A stretch of 64,000 bases of DNA, from positions 7,004,198 to 7,068,197 of the forward strand of contig NZ_AP023355.1 of the NCBI RefSeq assembly GCF_016865425.1, given 5' to 3'. This document shows, piece after piece, positions 1 to 8,067 of the stretch. How positions within the stretch are numbered: position 1 is the first letter of the stretch; every line of letters begins with the position of its first letter. Both the position numbers and the translations under genes were made by a program. The notes beneath the pieces were generated by a model. That model saw nothing but the letters and a program-made list of their open reading frames with translations, was not told the origin of the DNA and ran no database searches. Origin of the DNA: Actinocatenispora thailandica. Lineage in GTDB: Bacteria; Actinomycetota; Actinomycetes; Mycobacteriales; Micromonosporaceae.

Positions 1-438
1 AGCGCCGGTGGTGCACGGCCCACCGCACCGCGGGGCGCCGGCGGGCCGCTGCCGAAACCGCTGTTCGACGAGGCGAGCGAGCTGTGTGTCGGGTTCGCCG
101 AACCGGACGGCGCCGAGGTACTGGTCAACCGGGACGCGCACACCGGCAACGTGCTGTCCGGCCGGGGCGGTACGGCCTGGCTGCTGATCGACCCGAAGCC
201 GGTCGTCGGCGATGCCGCGTTCGACGCCGGTCACCTGGTCTGGGACCTGCTCCGGTACGAGCCGGTCCCGGCCCGCGCGGCCCGACTCGTCGATCGCGTC
301 GCCGCCGGCCTCGCCGTCGACCGGGCCAGGGTGCGCGGCTGGGCGCTGATTCGGGCGGTGCAGAACCTGACCTGGGCGGTACCCGCCGGCGAGGCGGCGC
401 CCTACCTGGCCGGTGCCGCCGCGCTCGCCGCGAGCTGA
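1..438 (+). CDS. Aminoglycoside/hydroxyurea phosphotransferase-family kinase, C-terminal part
   Basis: The gene runs in from the left edge; only its last 145 codons are present. Visible motifs are those of the APH fold: NRDAHTGNVL at fragment residues 43-52 (catalytic-loop Asp and downstream Asn) and LLIDPKPVVGD around residue 62-72 (the metal-binding Asp of the DFG-equivalent), followed by FDAGHLVWDLL. The IDPKP...GDxxFD arrangement is typical of the streptomycin 6-kinase / hydroxyurea phosphotransferase branch, which phosphorylates small hydroxylated antibiotics with ATP in the cytoplasm. Whether this copy confers resistance cannot be told, because the substrate-defining N-terminus is outside the window. 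It converges with the membrane-protein gene downstream and shares a strong terminator with it. Confidence 0.8.
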   Translation, partial: SAGGARPTAPRGAGGPLPKPLFDEASELCVGFAEPDGAEVLVNRDAHTGNVLSGRGGTAWLLIDPKPVVGDAAFDAGHLVWDLLRYEPVPARAARLVDRVAAGLAVDRARVRGWALIRAVQNLTWAVPAGEAAPYLAGAAALAAS

Positions 439-475
439 CCGGCCCGCCCCGGGGCTGTCCGATCCCGGGCGATCT

Positions 476-507
476 CCCGCTCCCGGACCGAACGGTCCGG
501 GAGCGGG
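476..507. terminator. Bidirectional terminator between convergent genes
   Basis: A perfect 15-bp inverted repeat (CCCGCTCCCGGACCG, 2-nt centre AA, then its complement) lies between two convergent stop codons, 38 bp after the kinase stop and immediately beside the stop of the minus-strand gene. There is no long U tract, which is common for terminators in very GC-rich actinobacteria. Confidence 0.75.
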
Positions 508-508
508 G

Positions 509-2671
509 CTACTTCGGGTCGAGGGTGTAGACGACCGCCGGGCCGGTGTCGGAGAGCTTGACGCCGAGCCCGATGGTCGACTTCGAGATCACGTTCTGGT
601 ACGGCGTGCCCGCCAACCCGTCGCGGAACACCACGACCGTGCGCACCCCCAGATTGCGCAGGTAGTCGACGCTGCGCTGGCTGGGGAAGTCGGCCGCCAC
701 CCGCCGGATCTCGTCCTGCTTGGCCGGCTGCACCCCGCTGCCGCCGTTGACCAGCTGCGGGAACCCGTCGGTCGACCAGTACATGTACCGCTGGTCGGTG
801 AGGGTGTCGGTCGGCAGGATCAGCACCGGGCCGGCGATCGCGTGCAGCTCCTTGGGCTCGGTCGGTACCTGCGGGTGCGGCGTCCGGGCCCATCCCTCGA
901 CCAGCACCAGCACCAGCGGCACCGCGACGAGCAGCCGCAGCGCGGGGCCGATCCGGCGCGGGTTGCGGCCCCGGGAGACGGCGAACTCGTCCGCCCGCTG
1001 GCTGAGCGCGTTCACCGCACCGGCGGCGAGCAGCGCGAGCAGCAGCGTCGTCCACAGCACCAGCCGGCCCGGGGTCCGGATCGCGTCCCACGCCGGCAGG
1101 TGGTCGTAGAGCACCAGGTAGGTGTACCGGCCGCCGCCCGGGAAGGCGGTACCCATCGCCAGCACCGCGCTGACCGCGACACCGGCCAGCAGCAGCAGCC
1201 GGGTCCGGATCCGCCAGCTGGACAGGAACAGCCCGAGCACCGCGAACGCCACCAGCACCATCCCGACCAGCAGCGTCATCTCCGGCTGGAACGGCAGTGC
1301 CTGGCGGGCCTGCGCGTGCGTGTCACCCCACAACCAGGACTGTTCCGGCGCGATGAAGAACCCCTGCCACGGCGGCGAGAACAGCTTCAGCTCGGCGACC
1401 GTGCGGCGCGCCTCCGGATGGTCGTGCACCGCACGCAGGTACGGCAGGCCCAGGTAGAGGCAGGTCGCACCGAAGACGGCGAGCCCGCCCAGGTTGCCGA
1501 GCAGCAGGGACAGGTGGAACCGGCCGGCCGGCCCGCCGTCCTTCCGCACCCGTCGGCGGATCCGGCGGACCAGCCAGACCGCGCAGCCCACCACGACCAG
1601 CACGCCGAGCAGGTAACAGAACGGCAGCCCCAGCCCCCAGCCGAGGGTGACCTGCCAGGCGGCGACCAGCCAGCCGCCGAGGGCCCAGCCCCAGCGGATC
1701 CGGCCGGGCCCGCCGGCCCGGCGGAAGCTGAAGCCGTGTCCCCGGGCCAGCATCGCCAGCGCGAGCGCGATGCCGCCGGTGGACAGGATGTTCAGGTGAC
1801 CGCCGTGCGCCAGGCGCCACGGCGCGTAGGCGAACGCCGCCGCGGCCATCGCCGCGCCGGGCTTGCGGGTGCCGAGCTGCCGGCACAGCGCGTACATCCC
1901 GACGAAGGCGAGCGCGTAGGCCAGCACGTAGAGGATGTTGTACCGGACCAGCGCGGCGACCGGGCCGGTGCCGATCATGCCGAGCGGCGCGTACCCGAGC
2001 AGGCTGTCGGAGAACGCGAGCGTGTCGTGGTCGGGGAAGAACGTGTTGCTGTCCCACAGGTGCAGCGGATCGGTCAGCAGCGCGTGGCCGTCCCAGGCGA
2101 CCTGCCAGGTCTGCAACAGCGGATCGTAGATGTCCTGCGGGATGGTGCTGGCCGGGTGCAGCACGGTCGGCCAGGTCATCAGCACCGCGAGCAGCAGCCC
2201 GGCGACGCTGGCCACCGTCCACTCGTGGGTGGCGAACCGGGCGAGGGCGCCACCGATCCGGCGCGGCAGTCCGGGCGGGTTCGGCTCGACCGGCGCGAAC
2301 CGCGACCAGCCCGCCTCGTCGCCGGTGTCACCGGCCTCGCCGTTGCCACCGTCCTCGGCCTTGCCGGCGCCCTTGCTGGTGTCCTTGCCCTTGCCGGTGT
2401 TCAAGCCTTGGGCGGTGCCCTCGCCTTGGGCGGTGTCGTTGCTCTGCGGGGTGTCGTTGCTCTGCGGGGTGTCCTTGCCTTGGGCGGTGCCCTTGGCCCG
2501 AGCGGTGCCCTGGTCGGTTGGGCTGCGCCCGGCCGGGCCGGTGTCGGTGTCACCCGCGGTGCGGTCGGTCGCCGCCGGAGACGTGCCGGTGCCGGTGCCG
2601 GTGCCGGTCGACGGCTCGTCGGTGTCGTCGCGCTGCTCGGGCGCGGCTTGCCGCAGGGTCAGGTTGGCCAC
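509..2671 (-). CDS. Polytopic membrane protein, GT-C glycosyltransferase-like, with repeat-rich N-terminus
   Basis: A 720-residue protein from a GTG start. Residues 1 to about 125 are low-complexity and hydrophilic, with six-residue repeats of the type GTAQGK/DTPQSN encoded by 18-bp DNA repeats (about 2380-2510). From WTVASVAGLLLAVLMTW onward there are roughly 11-12 hydrophobic segments, interrupted by an extracytoplasmic loop after the first one (PQDIYDPLLQTW...WDSNTFFPDHDTLAFSD). The C-terminus is a soluble domain of about 130 residues. This layout resembles GT-C enzymes that transfer sugars from polyprenyl-phosphate donors at the outer face of the membrane, but no catalytic motif is decisive. 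The start is uncertain: no good ribosome-binding site precedes the GTG and the repeat region could be shorter. Confidence 0.65.
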   Translation of the reverse strand: MANLTLRQAAPEQRDDTDEPSTGTGTGTGTSPAATDRTAGDTDTGPAGRSPTDQGTARAKGTAQGKDTPQSNDTPQSNDTAQGEGTAQGLNTGKGKDTSKGAGKAEDGGNGEAGDTGDEAGWSRFAPVEPNPPGLPRRIGGALARFATHEWTVASVAGLLLAVLMTWPTVLHPASTIPQDIYDPLLQTWQVAWDGHALLTDPLHLWDSNTFFPDHDTLAFSDSLLGYAPLGMIGTGPVAALVRYNILYVLAYALAFVGMYALCRQLGTRKPGAAMAAAAFAYAPWRLAHGGHLNILSTGGIALALAMLARGHGFSFRRAGGPGRIRWGWALGGWLVAAWQVTLGWGLGLPFCYLLGVLVVVGCAVWLVRRIRRRVRKDGGPAGRFHLSLLLGNLGGLAVFGATCLYLGLPYLRAVHDHPEARRTVAELKLFSPPWQGFFIAPEQSWLWGDTHAQARQALPFQPEMTLLVGMVLVAFAVLGLFLSSWRIRTRLLLLAGVAVSAVLAMGTAFPGGGRYTYLVLYDHLPAWDAIRTPGRLVLWTTLLLALLAAGAVNALSQRADEFAVSRGRNPRRIGPALRLLVAVPLVLVLVEGWARTPHPQVPTEPKELHAIAGPVLILPTDTLTDQRYMYWSTDGFPQLVNGGSGVQPAKQDEIRRVAADFPSQRSVDYLRNLGVRTVVVFRDGLAGTPYQNVISKSTIGLGVKLSDTGPAVVYTLDPK

Positions 2672-2806
2672 CGTCGGCTCGCCGGCCGCGCCGCTGCTCG
2701 CCAGCGCGCCACCCGGCCGCCCTCCGGTGTCTCCTCCCCGCTCATGCGCTTCTCTCCCTCGTCGGAACGCTCCGCAGGCAGGCGTCCGCAGGATCCGCCG
2801 CGCCGC

Positions 2807-3598
2807 TCAACGGGCCAGCCGCTCTCTGAGGTACGCGATGTCGGTGGCCTGGCCGCCGTCGGCGTTCGGCGTCTCCACCACGGCGGTGCAGTCGGCAGAC
2901 CGGATCACCTCGGCGACCGCCTCGGCGGCGAGGTCGGGGCTGTCGGCGAGGTTCGCGTGCCGGTCCCGGCCGGAGTCGAAGCCGTCCCGGGAGCCGTTGG
3001 CGTGCACCAGATCGACCCGGCCGGTGATGGCCCGCAGCCGGTCGACCACCCCGGCCAGCTGTTCGCCGCCGCAGAACGCGTGGCAGGTGTCCAGGCACAG
3101 GCCGGGCCCGAACTCGCCGATCGCGTCCCACAGCCGGGCCAGGTTGTCGAACCGGCGGGCGCAGGCGTGGTCGCCGCCGGCGGTGTTCTCGATCAGGATC
3201 GGCAGCGGGTAGCCGCCGGTCTTCGCGGCGCCCTCGAACGCCTTGCGCCAGTTGTCGAATCCGACCTGGATGTCGTCCGAGGTGGTGACGTGCCCGCCGT
3301 GCACGATCAGGCCCTTGGCGCCGATGGCGGCGGCCGCCTCGGCGTGCTGGGCGACCAGCTTCCGGCTCGGGATCCGGATCCGGTTGTTCGTGGAGGCGAG
3401 GTTCAGCACGTACGGTGCGTGCACGTACAGCTCGAACTCGCCGGATTCGGCCGCCGCCCGCAGCTCGGCGGCGTGCGGGTGCTCGGTCGGTGCCTTCCAT
3501 CCCTGCGGATCGGCGAGAAAGAACTGCACCGCGTCGGCGCCGCGTTCGCGTGCGCCGGTGAGTGGGTCGTCGCTGTCCACATGTGCCCCGATACGCAT
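2807..3598 (-). CDS. nfo: Deoxyribonuclease IV (AP endonuclease family 2)
   Basis: A 263-residue TIM-barrel protein. AP endonucleases of this family cut the backbone 5' to abasic sites using three zinc ions in base-excision repair. Visible motifs are MRIGAHVD at the N-terminus, YVHAPY near residue 60, IVHGGH near 100, LIENTAG near 136, LDTCHAF near 170, and GRDRHANL in the C-terminal third, giving the expected His/Glu/Asp/His ligands. The usual HxND ligand motif reads HANG here, so one conserved Asp is replaced by Gly. The ATG at 3598 is chosen because the family starts with this motif and because a minus-strand TAAGCT (3606-3611) lies 7 nt upstream, as in a leaderless transcript. Confidence 0.85.
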   Translation of the reverse strand: MRIGAHVDSDDPLTGARERGADAVQFFLADPQGWKAPTEHPHAAELRAAAESGEFELYVHAPYVLNLASTNNRIRIPSRKLVAQHAEAAAAIGAKGLIVHGGHVTTSDDIQVGFDNWRKAFEGAAKTGGYPLPILIENTAGGDHACARRFDNLARLWDAIGEFGPGLCLDTCHAFCGGEQLAGVVDRLRAITGRVDLVHANGSRDGFDSGRDRHANLADSPDLAAEAVAEVIRSADCTAVVETPNADGGQATDIAYLRERLAR

Positions 3599-3741
3599 GC
3601 CGCCGAGCTTACGGGTTGCGGCCTGGCAGCCGCCGGGCCCGCCGCGGCGCCGCGTGTTCGTACGGTCGGGGCGCGGTTGCGCAGGGCGACCGGTACGGCC
3701 GGCGCTGGTCGAAATCCGGAAAACGTTCGGGTTGTGCGGTC

Positions 3742-3755
3742 TACCGATCGGTAGC
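3742..3755. promoter_or_regulatory. Palindromic operator-like site CTACCGATCGGTAG
   Basis: A perfect 14-bp palindrome between the divergent endonuclease IV gene and the surface-protein gene. Its size and symmetry fit a dimeric TetR-type repressor site. No tetR gene is nearby, so the regulator and the controlled side are unknown. The rest of 3599-3933 shows no gene. Confidence 0.4.
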
Positions 3756-3933
3756 AAGATAGGGCTTTCATCATCTCGGCCGCTGCCTGCCGCGGGCCCA
3801 GGGCACCACCGGGCACCGGCCGTACGACGTCGACAGGAAAACGCGGCAACTCGCGTCACTGACGGTGATGCATCTCGTTGACACGGTAGATCCGCCGCAC
3901 GCGGGTTGCCGCAATGACCTGGGGAGACCGGGA

Positions 3934-4812
3934 ATGCGTTATCAGCCAAGACATCTTCGCCCCCGCGCTCGCACCGTGGCCGCGACCTCGATGGTGGTCG
4001 CGGGCCTGGTCGGGGGCGGTGCCGCCCTGATGTTCGCGACGGCGCCGGTCGCGGCGAACCCGTCGCCGTCGGCGACGATCAACTACACCGGCGACTGCGG
4101 TCTCGGCATCGGGCTGTTCGGCAAGTCGCAGCCGGACACCGACCAACCCGTCTCGGTGCCCGCCGGCAGCTCGGTCGTGTTCGTCAACAAGATGAAGGTC
4201 AAGGCGACCCTCACCGTCGGGTCGCAGACCTACAAGGACATCGCCGCGGGCGACAGCAAGACGGTGGCGATGGACCAGGGCACCGTGCACCCGACGATGA
4301 AGCCGGAGTGCCTGGCCAGCGGCGGCGACGGGAACTACAAGGCGGCGACGATCACCGTCACACCGGCGGAGAGCAGCACCACCGGCGGGAAGACGACCTC
4401 GGGTGGCGGCTCGTCCACGTCCGGCAGCACGCACCGGCCGTCCGGCGACGCCAGCGGTGCCGCGAAGCACCCGACCGGGGGCGCGAGTTCGGCGCAGCAG
4501 GTGCCCGGTCACCAGCCGAACGGCGGCGCCACGCCGAAGGTGCACGACCCGGTCGCGCGCGGCGCGGTGCCATCCTCGGCGGCCGAGCCGGGCGCCGGCT
4601 CGGGCACCAGCGGCGGCGGCGGCGAGGTCTCCGGTACCTCGATCGCCAAGGCGCCGGCCTCGGTGGCCGCGCAGCCGGTCGCCAGCGTCGGCCCGAACAG
4701 CGCGACCAGCGTGCTCGCCCTGATCGCGGCGATCTGCCTGGTCGGTGTCGGCGCCGCCGCGGTACGCACGGTGCTGTCCCAGCGACGTCGGGGCGGCGTG
4801 GCACACAGTTGA
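3934..4812 (+). CDS. Secreted membrane-anchored surface protein with Ser/Gly/Thr-rich stalk
   Basis: A 292-residue protein starting at ATG 3934, preceded by GGGGAG. There is a basic N-terminus and a signal-type hydrophobic stretch ending near AANPSPS. A globular region of about 110 residues follows, with beta-rich phrasing (VPAGSSVVFVNKMKVKATL) and single cysteines near its start and end (GDCG, PECL). Then come a long Ser/Thr/Gly linker and one C-terminal membrane segment (VLALIAAICLVGVGAAAV) with an RRR tail. The globular part recalls cupredoxin-like domains of actinobacterial surface proteins, but no copper ligand set is evident. It is probably an exported, membrane-tethered protein of unknown role. 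Confidence 0.7.
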   Translation: MRYQPRHLRPRARTVAATSMVVAGLVGGGAALMFATAPVAANPSPSATINYTGDCGLGIGLFGKSQPDTDQPVSVPAGSSVVFVNKMKVKATLTVGSQTYKDIAAGDSKTVAMDQGTVHPTMKPECLASGGDGNYKAATITVTPAESSTTGGKTTSGGGSSTSGSTHRPSGDASGAAKHPTGGASSAQQVPGHQPNGGATPKVHDPVARGAVPSSAAEPGAGSGTSGGGGEVSGTSIAKAPASVAAQPVASVGPNSATSVLALIAAICLVGVGAAAVRTVLSQRRRGGVAHS

Positions 4813-4880
4813 CAACGCCGTGGTCGACAGGACACGGCGCACATAGTCTCCGCGGGGCGGCCGGCTCCCACCTCATCGGT

Positions 4881-5040
4881 GTGGTCGTTCCTCCCCAGGT
4901 CCCACCCTGTAAGGCTCGGACCGGGCGCCCCGCGGCCCTTCGCTCCGCCTTCGTGGTCGTTCCTCGCCGCGCTGGTCGCACCCGACAAGGCCGGGCCGGG
5001 CGGCCCGCAGCCCTTCTCCGCGTTTTTCGTGGTCGTTCCT
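4881..5040. repeat. Three imperfect direct repeats (about 74 bp) upstream of rpsF
   Basis: The 12-mer GTGGTCGTTCCT occurs at 4881-4892, 4953-4964 and 5029-5040, spaced 72 and 76 bp. Partly conserved DNA lies between copies (GGCCCTTCGCTCCGCCTTC against CAGCCCTTCTCCGCGTTTTTC). No convincing ORF follows the repeats. They occupy the 415-bp region between the surface-protein gene and the ribosomal operon. Confidence 0.7.
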
Positions 5041-5126
5041 GGCCTGGCCGGGTCGGGTCGGGGCGGCCGGCATACCGGACTGCGGTCGGGCGAGCACCGG
5101 CTGGTACCGTTCTATGGTTCGGACCG

Positions 5127-5198
5127 CGCCGCGGGGTCGTCCCCGCGGCGTTTCGGTGCCGAACGACGCACAGACCTCCTGCCACGGAAAGTCCGTGG
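5127..5198 (+). promoter_or_regulatory. Two-hairpin leader before rpsF
   Basis: Two perfect hairpins precede rpsF: CGCCGCGGGG/TCGT/CCCCGCGGCG followed by TTT (5127-5153), and CCACGGA/AAG/TCCGTGG (5182-5198). The second ends 29 nt before the TTG start. Bacterial rpsF leaders are often bound by the S6-S18 complex for autoregulation, so this could be such a site or an attenuator, but the conserved details of the S6-S18 motif were not verified. Confidence 0.4.
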
Positions 5199-5227
5199 CC
5201 GCCTAGTCCACAGGGGGTGAGAACGTC

Positions 5228-5518
5228 TTGCGTCACTACGAAGTCATGGTGATCCTCGATTCCGATCTCGAGGAGCGCACCGTCGCACCGTCGCTCGACC
5301 AGTACCTGAACGTGATCCGCAATTCGGGCGGATCGGTCGAGAAGACCGACGTGTGGGGCCGGCGTCGCCTCGCGTACGAGATCAACAAGAAGACCGAGGG
5401 CATCTACGCCGTCATCGACCTGTCGGCCGAACCTGCCGCAGTGGCCGAGCTGGACCGTCAGCTGCGACTCAACGAGTCGGTGCTGCGGACCAAGGTCCTC
5501 CGGCCCGAAATTCACTGA
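5228..5518 (+). CDS. rpsF: 30S ribosomal protein S6
   Basis: A 96-residue S6 protein, the normal length. It begins [17 protein letters not shown] and contains the conserved [16 protein letters not shown] region. S6 binds S18 on the platform of the 30S subunit. The start codon is TTG (5228), chosen because the family begins MRxYE and a strong GGGGGTGAG lies 7 nt upstream. It is the first gene of rpsF-ssb-rpsR-rplI, a classic arrangement near the origin. Confidence 0.97.
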   Translation: MRHYEVMVILDSDLEERTVAPSLDQYLNVIRNSGGSVEKTDVWGRRRLAYEINKKTEGIYAVIDLSAEPAAVAELDRQLRLNESVLRTKVLRPEIH

Positions 5519-5592
5519 TATCCGACCGGCTCGGTCACTCGTTGTGTCGTACCACGGTGCGATCCTCGGGGTCCGAGTGTGAGGAGTGAGTC

Positions 5593-6105
5593 ATGGCAGG
5601 AGAGACCGTCATCACGGTCGTTGGCAACCTGGTCAACGACCCTGAGCTGCGGTTCACCAATTCCGGCGCGGCGGTGGCGAGCTTCCGCATCGCGTCGACG
5701 CCCCGCACCTTCGACCGCCAGTCCGGCGAGTGGAAGGACGGCGAGGCGCTGTTCCTGAGCTGCTCGGTGTGGCGGCAGGCGGCGGAGAACGTCGCCGAGT
5801 CGCTGCAGCGCGGCAGCCGGGTGATCGTGCAGGGCCGCCTCAAGCAGCGGTCGTACGAGACCCGCGAGGGCGAGAAGCGCACCGTCATCGAGATGGAGGT
5901 CGACGAGATCGGCCCCTCCCTGCGGTACGCGACGGCCAAGGTGCAGAAGATGTCGCGCAGCGGTGGCGGCGGTGGCGGGTTCGGTTCGTCCGGTGGGCCC
6001 AGTGGTGGGAACTCCGGCGGCGACGACCCGTGGGCGTCGGCCACTCCGGCCGCGAGCCGCTCCGGCGGCGGTAACAGCGGTTTCGACGACGAGCCCCCGT
6101 TCTAG
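5593..6105 (+). CDS. ssb: Single-stranded DNA-binding protein
   Basis: A 170-residue SSB. The OB-fold occupies about residues 1-115 ([56 protein letters not shown]). A Gly/Ser-rich flexible linker follows, then the acidic tip DDEPPF, which recruits replication and repair partners. It acts as a tetramer coating single-stranded DNA at forks. It lies between rpsF and rpsR, with GAGGAG as ribosome-binding site. Confidence 0.97.
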   Translation: MAGETVITVVGNLVNDPELRFTNSGAAVASFRIASTPRTFDRQSGEWKDGEALFLSCSVWRQAAENVAESLQRGSRVIVQGRLKQRSYETREGEKRTVIEMEVDEIGPSLRYATAKVQKMSRSGGGGGGFGSSGGPSGGNSGGDDPWASATPAASRSGGGNSGFDDEPPF

Positions 6106-6159
6106 CCGGCGTGCCGCCCCGCGCGGCACCGGCACCCGTACGTGAAAGGCAACACTGAG

Positions 6160-6399
6160 ATGGCAAAGCCTCCGTCTTTGCGGAAGCCCAAGAAAAAGGT
6201 GAATCCTCTCGACAAAGAGAAGATCATCTACGTCGACTACAAGGACACCGCGCTGCTTCGGAAGTTCATCTCCGACCGCGGCAAGATCCGGGCCCGCCGG
6301 GTCACCGGTGTCAACTCGCAGCAGCAGCGGCAGATCGCGCGGGCCATCAAGAACGCCCGCGAGATGGCCCTCCTGCCGTACACCGCGCAGAACCGCTGA
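6160..6399 (+). CDS. rpsR: 30S ribosomal protein S18
   Basis: A 79-residue S18 protein with a basic N-terminus, the core [19 protein letters not shown]-type sequence (here VDYKDTALL) and [23 protein letters not shown]18 pairs with S6 on the 30S platform. ATG 6160 is preferred over the in-frame GTG at 6142 because AAAGG lies at proper distance upstream and the mature family starts MAK. No Cys zinc-ligand set is visible, so it is the zinc-independent type. Confidence 0.96.
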   Translation: MAKPPSLRKPKKKVNPLDKEKIIYVDYKDTALLRKFISDRGKIRARRVTGVNSQQQRQIARAIKNAREMALLPYTAQNR

Positions 6400-6409
6400 G
6401 GGGGACGAG

Positions 6410-6859
6410 ATGAAGATCATCCTCACTCAGGAGGTTTCCAACCTCGGTGAGCCCGGCGACATCGTCGAGGTGAAGAACGGCTACGGCCGCAACTACCTGC
6501 TGCCGCAGGGCTTCGCGATCAGCTGGAGCCGGGGCGCGGAGAAGCAGGTGTCGCAGATCAAGCGGGCCCGCTCGGCGCGTGAGATCCGCAACGTGGACCA
6601 GGCGCAGGAGGTCAAGACCCAGCTCGACTCGCTGAAGGTCACGCTGACCGAGCGCGCGGGCGACGGTGGCCGGCTGTTCGGTTCGGTCACCCCGGCCGAG
6701 ATCGTGTCCGCGGTGCAGGCGGCCGGCGGCCCGGAGCTGGACCGGCGCCGGCTCCAGGTCGGTTCGCCGATCAAGACGGTCGGCAGCTACCAGATCCCGG
6801 TGCGGCTGCACCCGGAGGTCGTCGCGACCGTCACCCTCGACGTGGTCGCGTCGAAGTAG
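6410..6859 (+). CDS. rplI: 50S ribosomal protein L9
   Basis: A 149-residue L9 with the N-terminal domain [34 protein letters not shown], the long connecting helix and the C-terminal domain ([13 protein letters not shown]...[11 protein letters not shown]). The start at 6410 is preceded by GGGGGACGAG and lies 10 bp after the rpsR stop, so the two are co-transcribed. A strong hairpin follows. Confidence 0.96.
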   Translation: MKIILTQEVSNLGEPGDIVEVKNGYGRNYLLPQGFAISWSRGAEKQVSQIKRARSAREIRNVDQAQEVKTQLDSLKVTLTERAGDGGRLFGSVTPAEIVSAVQAAGGPELDRRRLQVGSPIKTVGSYQIPVRLHPEVVATVTLDVVASK

Positions 6860-6874
6860 GTTCGCCAGTTCGAT

Positions 6875-6911
6875 CCGGTGCCCGGGCGGTCCAGGACCGC
6901 CCGGGCACCGG
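6875..6911 (+). terminator. Terminator after rplI
   Basis: A perfect 18-bp inverted repeat (arms 6875-6892 and 6894-6911, CCGGTGCCCGGGCGGTCC and its complement) starts 15 bp after the rplI stop. It closes the ribosomal operon. No U run follows. Confidence 0.85.
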
Positions 6912-7150
6912 CGTCTTCCGCGGCTCCCGTGCCGCCGACGAGGGTGCGCCTCCCGGTGCACGCGCAGCCGCCCGCCGGCCGCCGCAGCCGCCCGCCGGCC
7001 GCCGCCCGGCGGGTGCGCCGCTGGTGGTGTCACCGAGTCGGCAGGTCGAGGCTGTCGGTACGACCCGGTCGAGACCTATGCTGGCTGGATGGCCAGTTGG
7101 TCCGGATATCAGACCGGACTCAGCACTCGGTCCGGAGGAGGAGACCCCCG

Positions 7151-7987
7151 ATGCGCCGGATGATCGCGGCGATTGCCGTGTGCACCGCCGGCCTGCTGCT
7201 CGCCGGCTGCCGCGGCTCGGGGGCACCGTCGGCGCAGCCGTCCGGCTCCGTCGGCGCCACCTCCGCCACGCCGAGCGCCGGCCCGGCGCAGACCCGACGC
7301 GCCACCGCCGAGCTCACCCAGGCGGTGCGCAAGCTGGAGGCGACCAGCTTCGCCTTCGACGGCGGCTCCGGCATCGCCCGGGTGACCGGTTCGTACCAGC
7401 CGAAGCGGCACCTGGGCCGGCTGGACGGTTCGTTCGGGATCGGCGCGATGGACGCCGTGCTGGTCGGTACCGACCTGTACGTCAAGGGGGTCGACAAGGA
7501 CCCGGCCGTGTGGCTGCGGATCCGCACCACCCGGCTCGCCCCCGGCAACGTGCTGGCGCAGGCGATCGACCCGACGTTGAGCACCGGATACCTGACGACG
7601 ATCGAGTCCGCCGTGCGGACCTCCCCCGGCCGGTACCAGGGTCGGATCGACCTGGCCGAGCTGCGCGCCCGCGCGGCCGGCGACCGTACCGCGCAGCAGC
7701 TGGTGACGTTGCTCGGGCCGGCGCCGCGCCGGGTCACCTTCGAGGCGGCGGTGGACCGGTCCGGCCGGCTGACCGAGCTGGCGATCAGCGTGCTGCACTC
7801 GGCCAGCTCGGCGCAGACCACGGTGACCACCCACTACCGCGACTTCGGCACGCCGGTACGGGCGAGCGCGCCACCGGCCGCCCAGGTCCGGGACGCGCCG
7901 CAGCAGCTCTACACCGTGCTCGCGCCCAACCCGACCCCGCCGGCGAGTTCCGGTACCGCCAGCCCGACCGCGCCTTCGTCCGGCTGA
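7151..7987 (+). CDS. LppX/LprG-like lipoprotein
   Basis: A 278-residue lipoprotein. The signal peptide (MRRMIAAIAVCTAGLLLAGC) ends in a lipobox with Cys20. A Ser/Pro/Ala linker follows, then a domain of about 200 residues rich in alternating beta strands (SYQPKRHLGRLDGSFG, MDAVLVGTDLYVKG, VTFEAAVDRSGRLTELAISV), which fits the LppX/LprAFG fold that carries lipids across the actinobacterial envelope. A disordered Pro/Ser tail ends the protein. ATG 7151 has GGAGGAGGAG directly upstream. It is a single-gene unit convergent with the dehydrogenase operon. The substrate is unknown. Confidence 0.7.
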   Translation: MRRMIAAIAVCTAGLLLAGCRGSGAPSAQPSGSVGATSATPSAGPAQTRRATAELTQAVRKLEATSFAFDGGSGIARVTGSYQPKRHLGRLDGSFGIGAMDAVLVGTDLYVKGVDKDPAVWLRIRTTRLAPGNVLAQAIDPTLSTGYLTTIESAVRTSPGRYQGRIDLAELRARAAGDRTAQQLVTLLGPAPRRVTFEAAVDRSGRLTELAISVLHSASSAQTTVTTHYRDFGTPVRASAPPAAQVRDAPQQLYTVLAPNPTPPASSGTASPTAPSSG

Positions 7988-8067
7988 CCCACGCCACCCG
8001 ATGTTGCATATGGGTGCGCAGAGCAAAGGGTGCCGACAAACCTCCCCGACCGTGCCGCCGATCGGCG

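Noticed and set aside
413-3754. 1113-codon plus-strand open frame
   Set aside because: Shadow of the membrane protein and endonuclease IV genes on the other strand, rich in Arg/Gln/Pro, with no family motifs.
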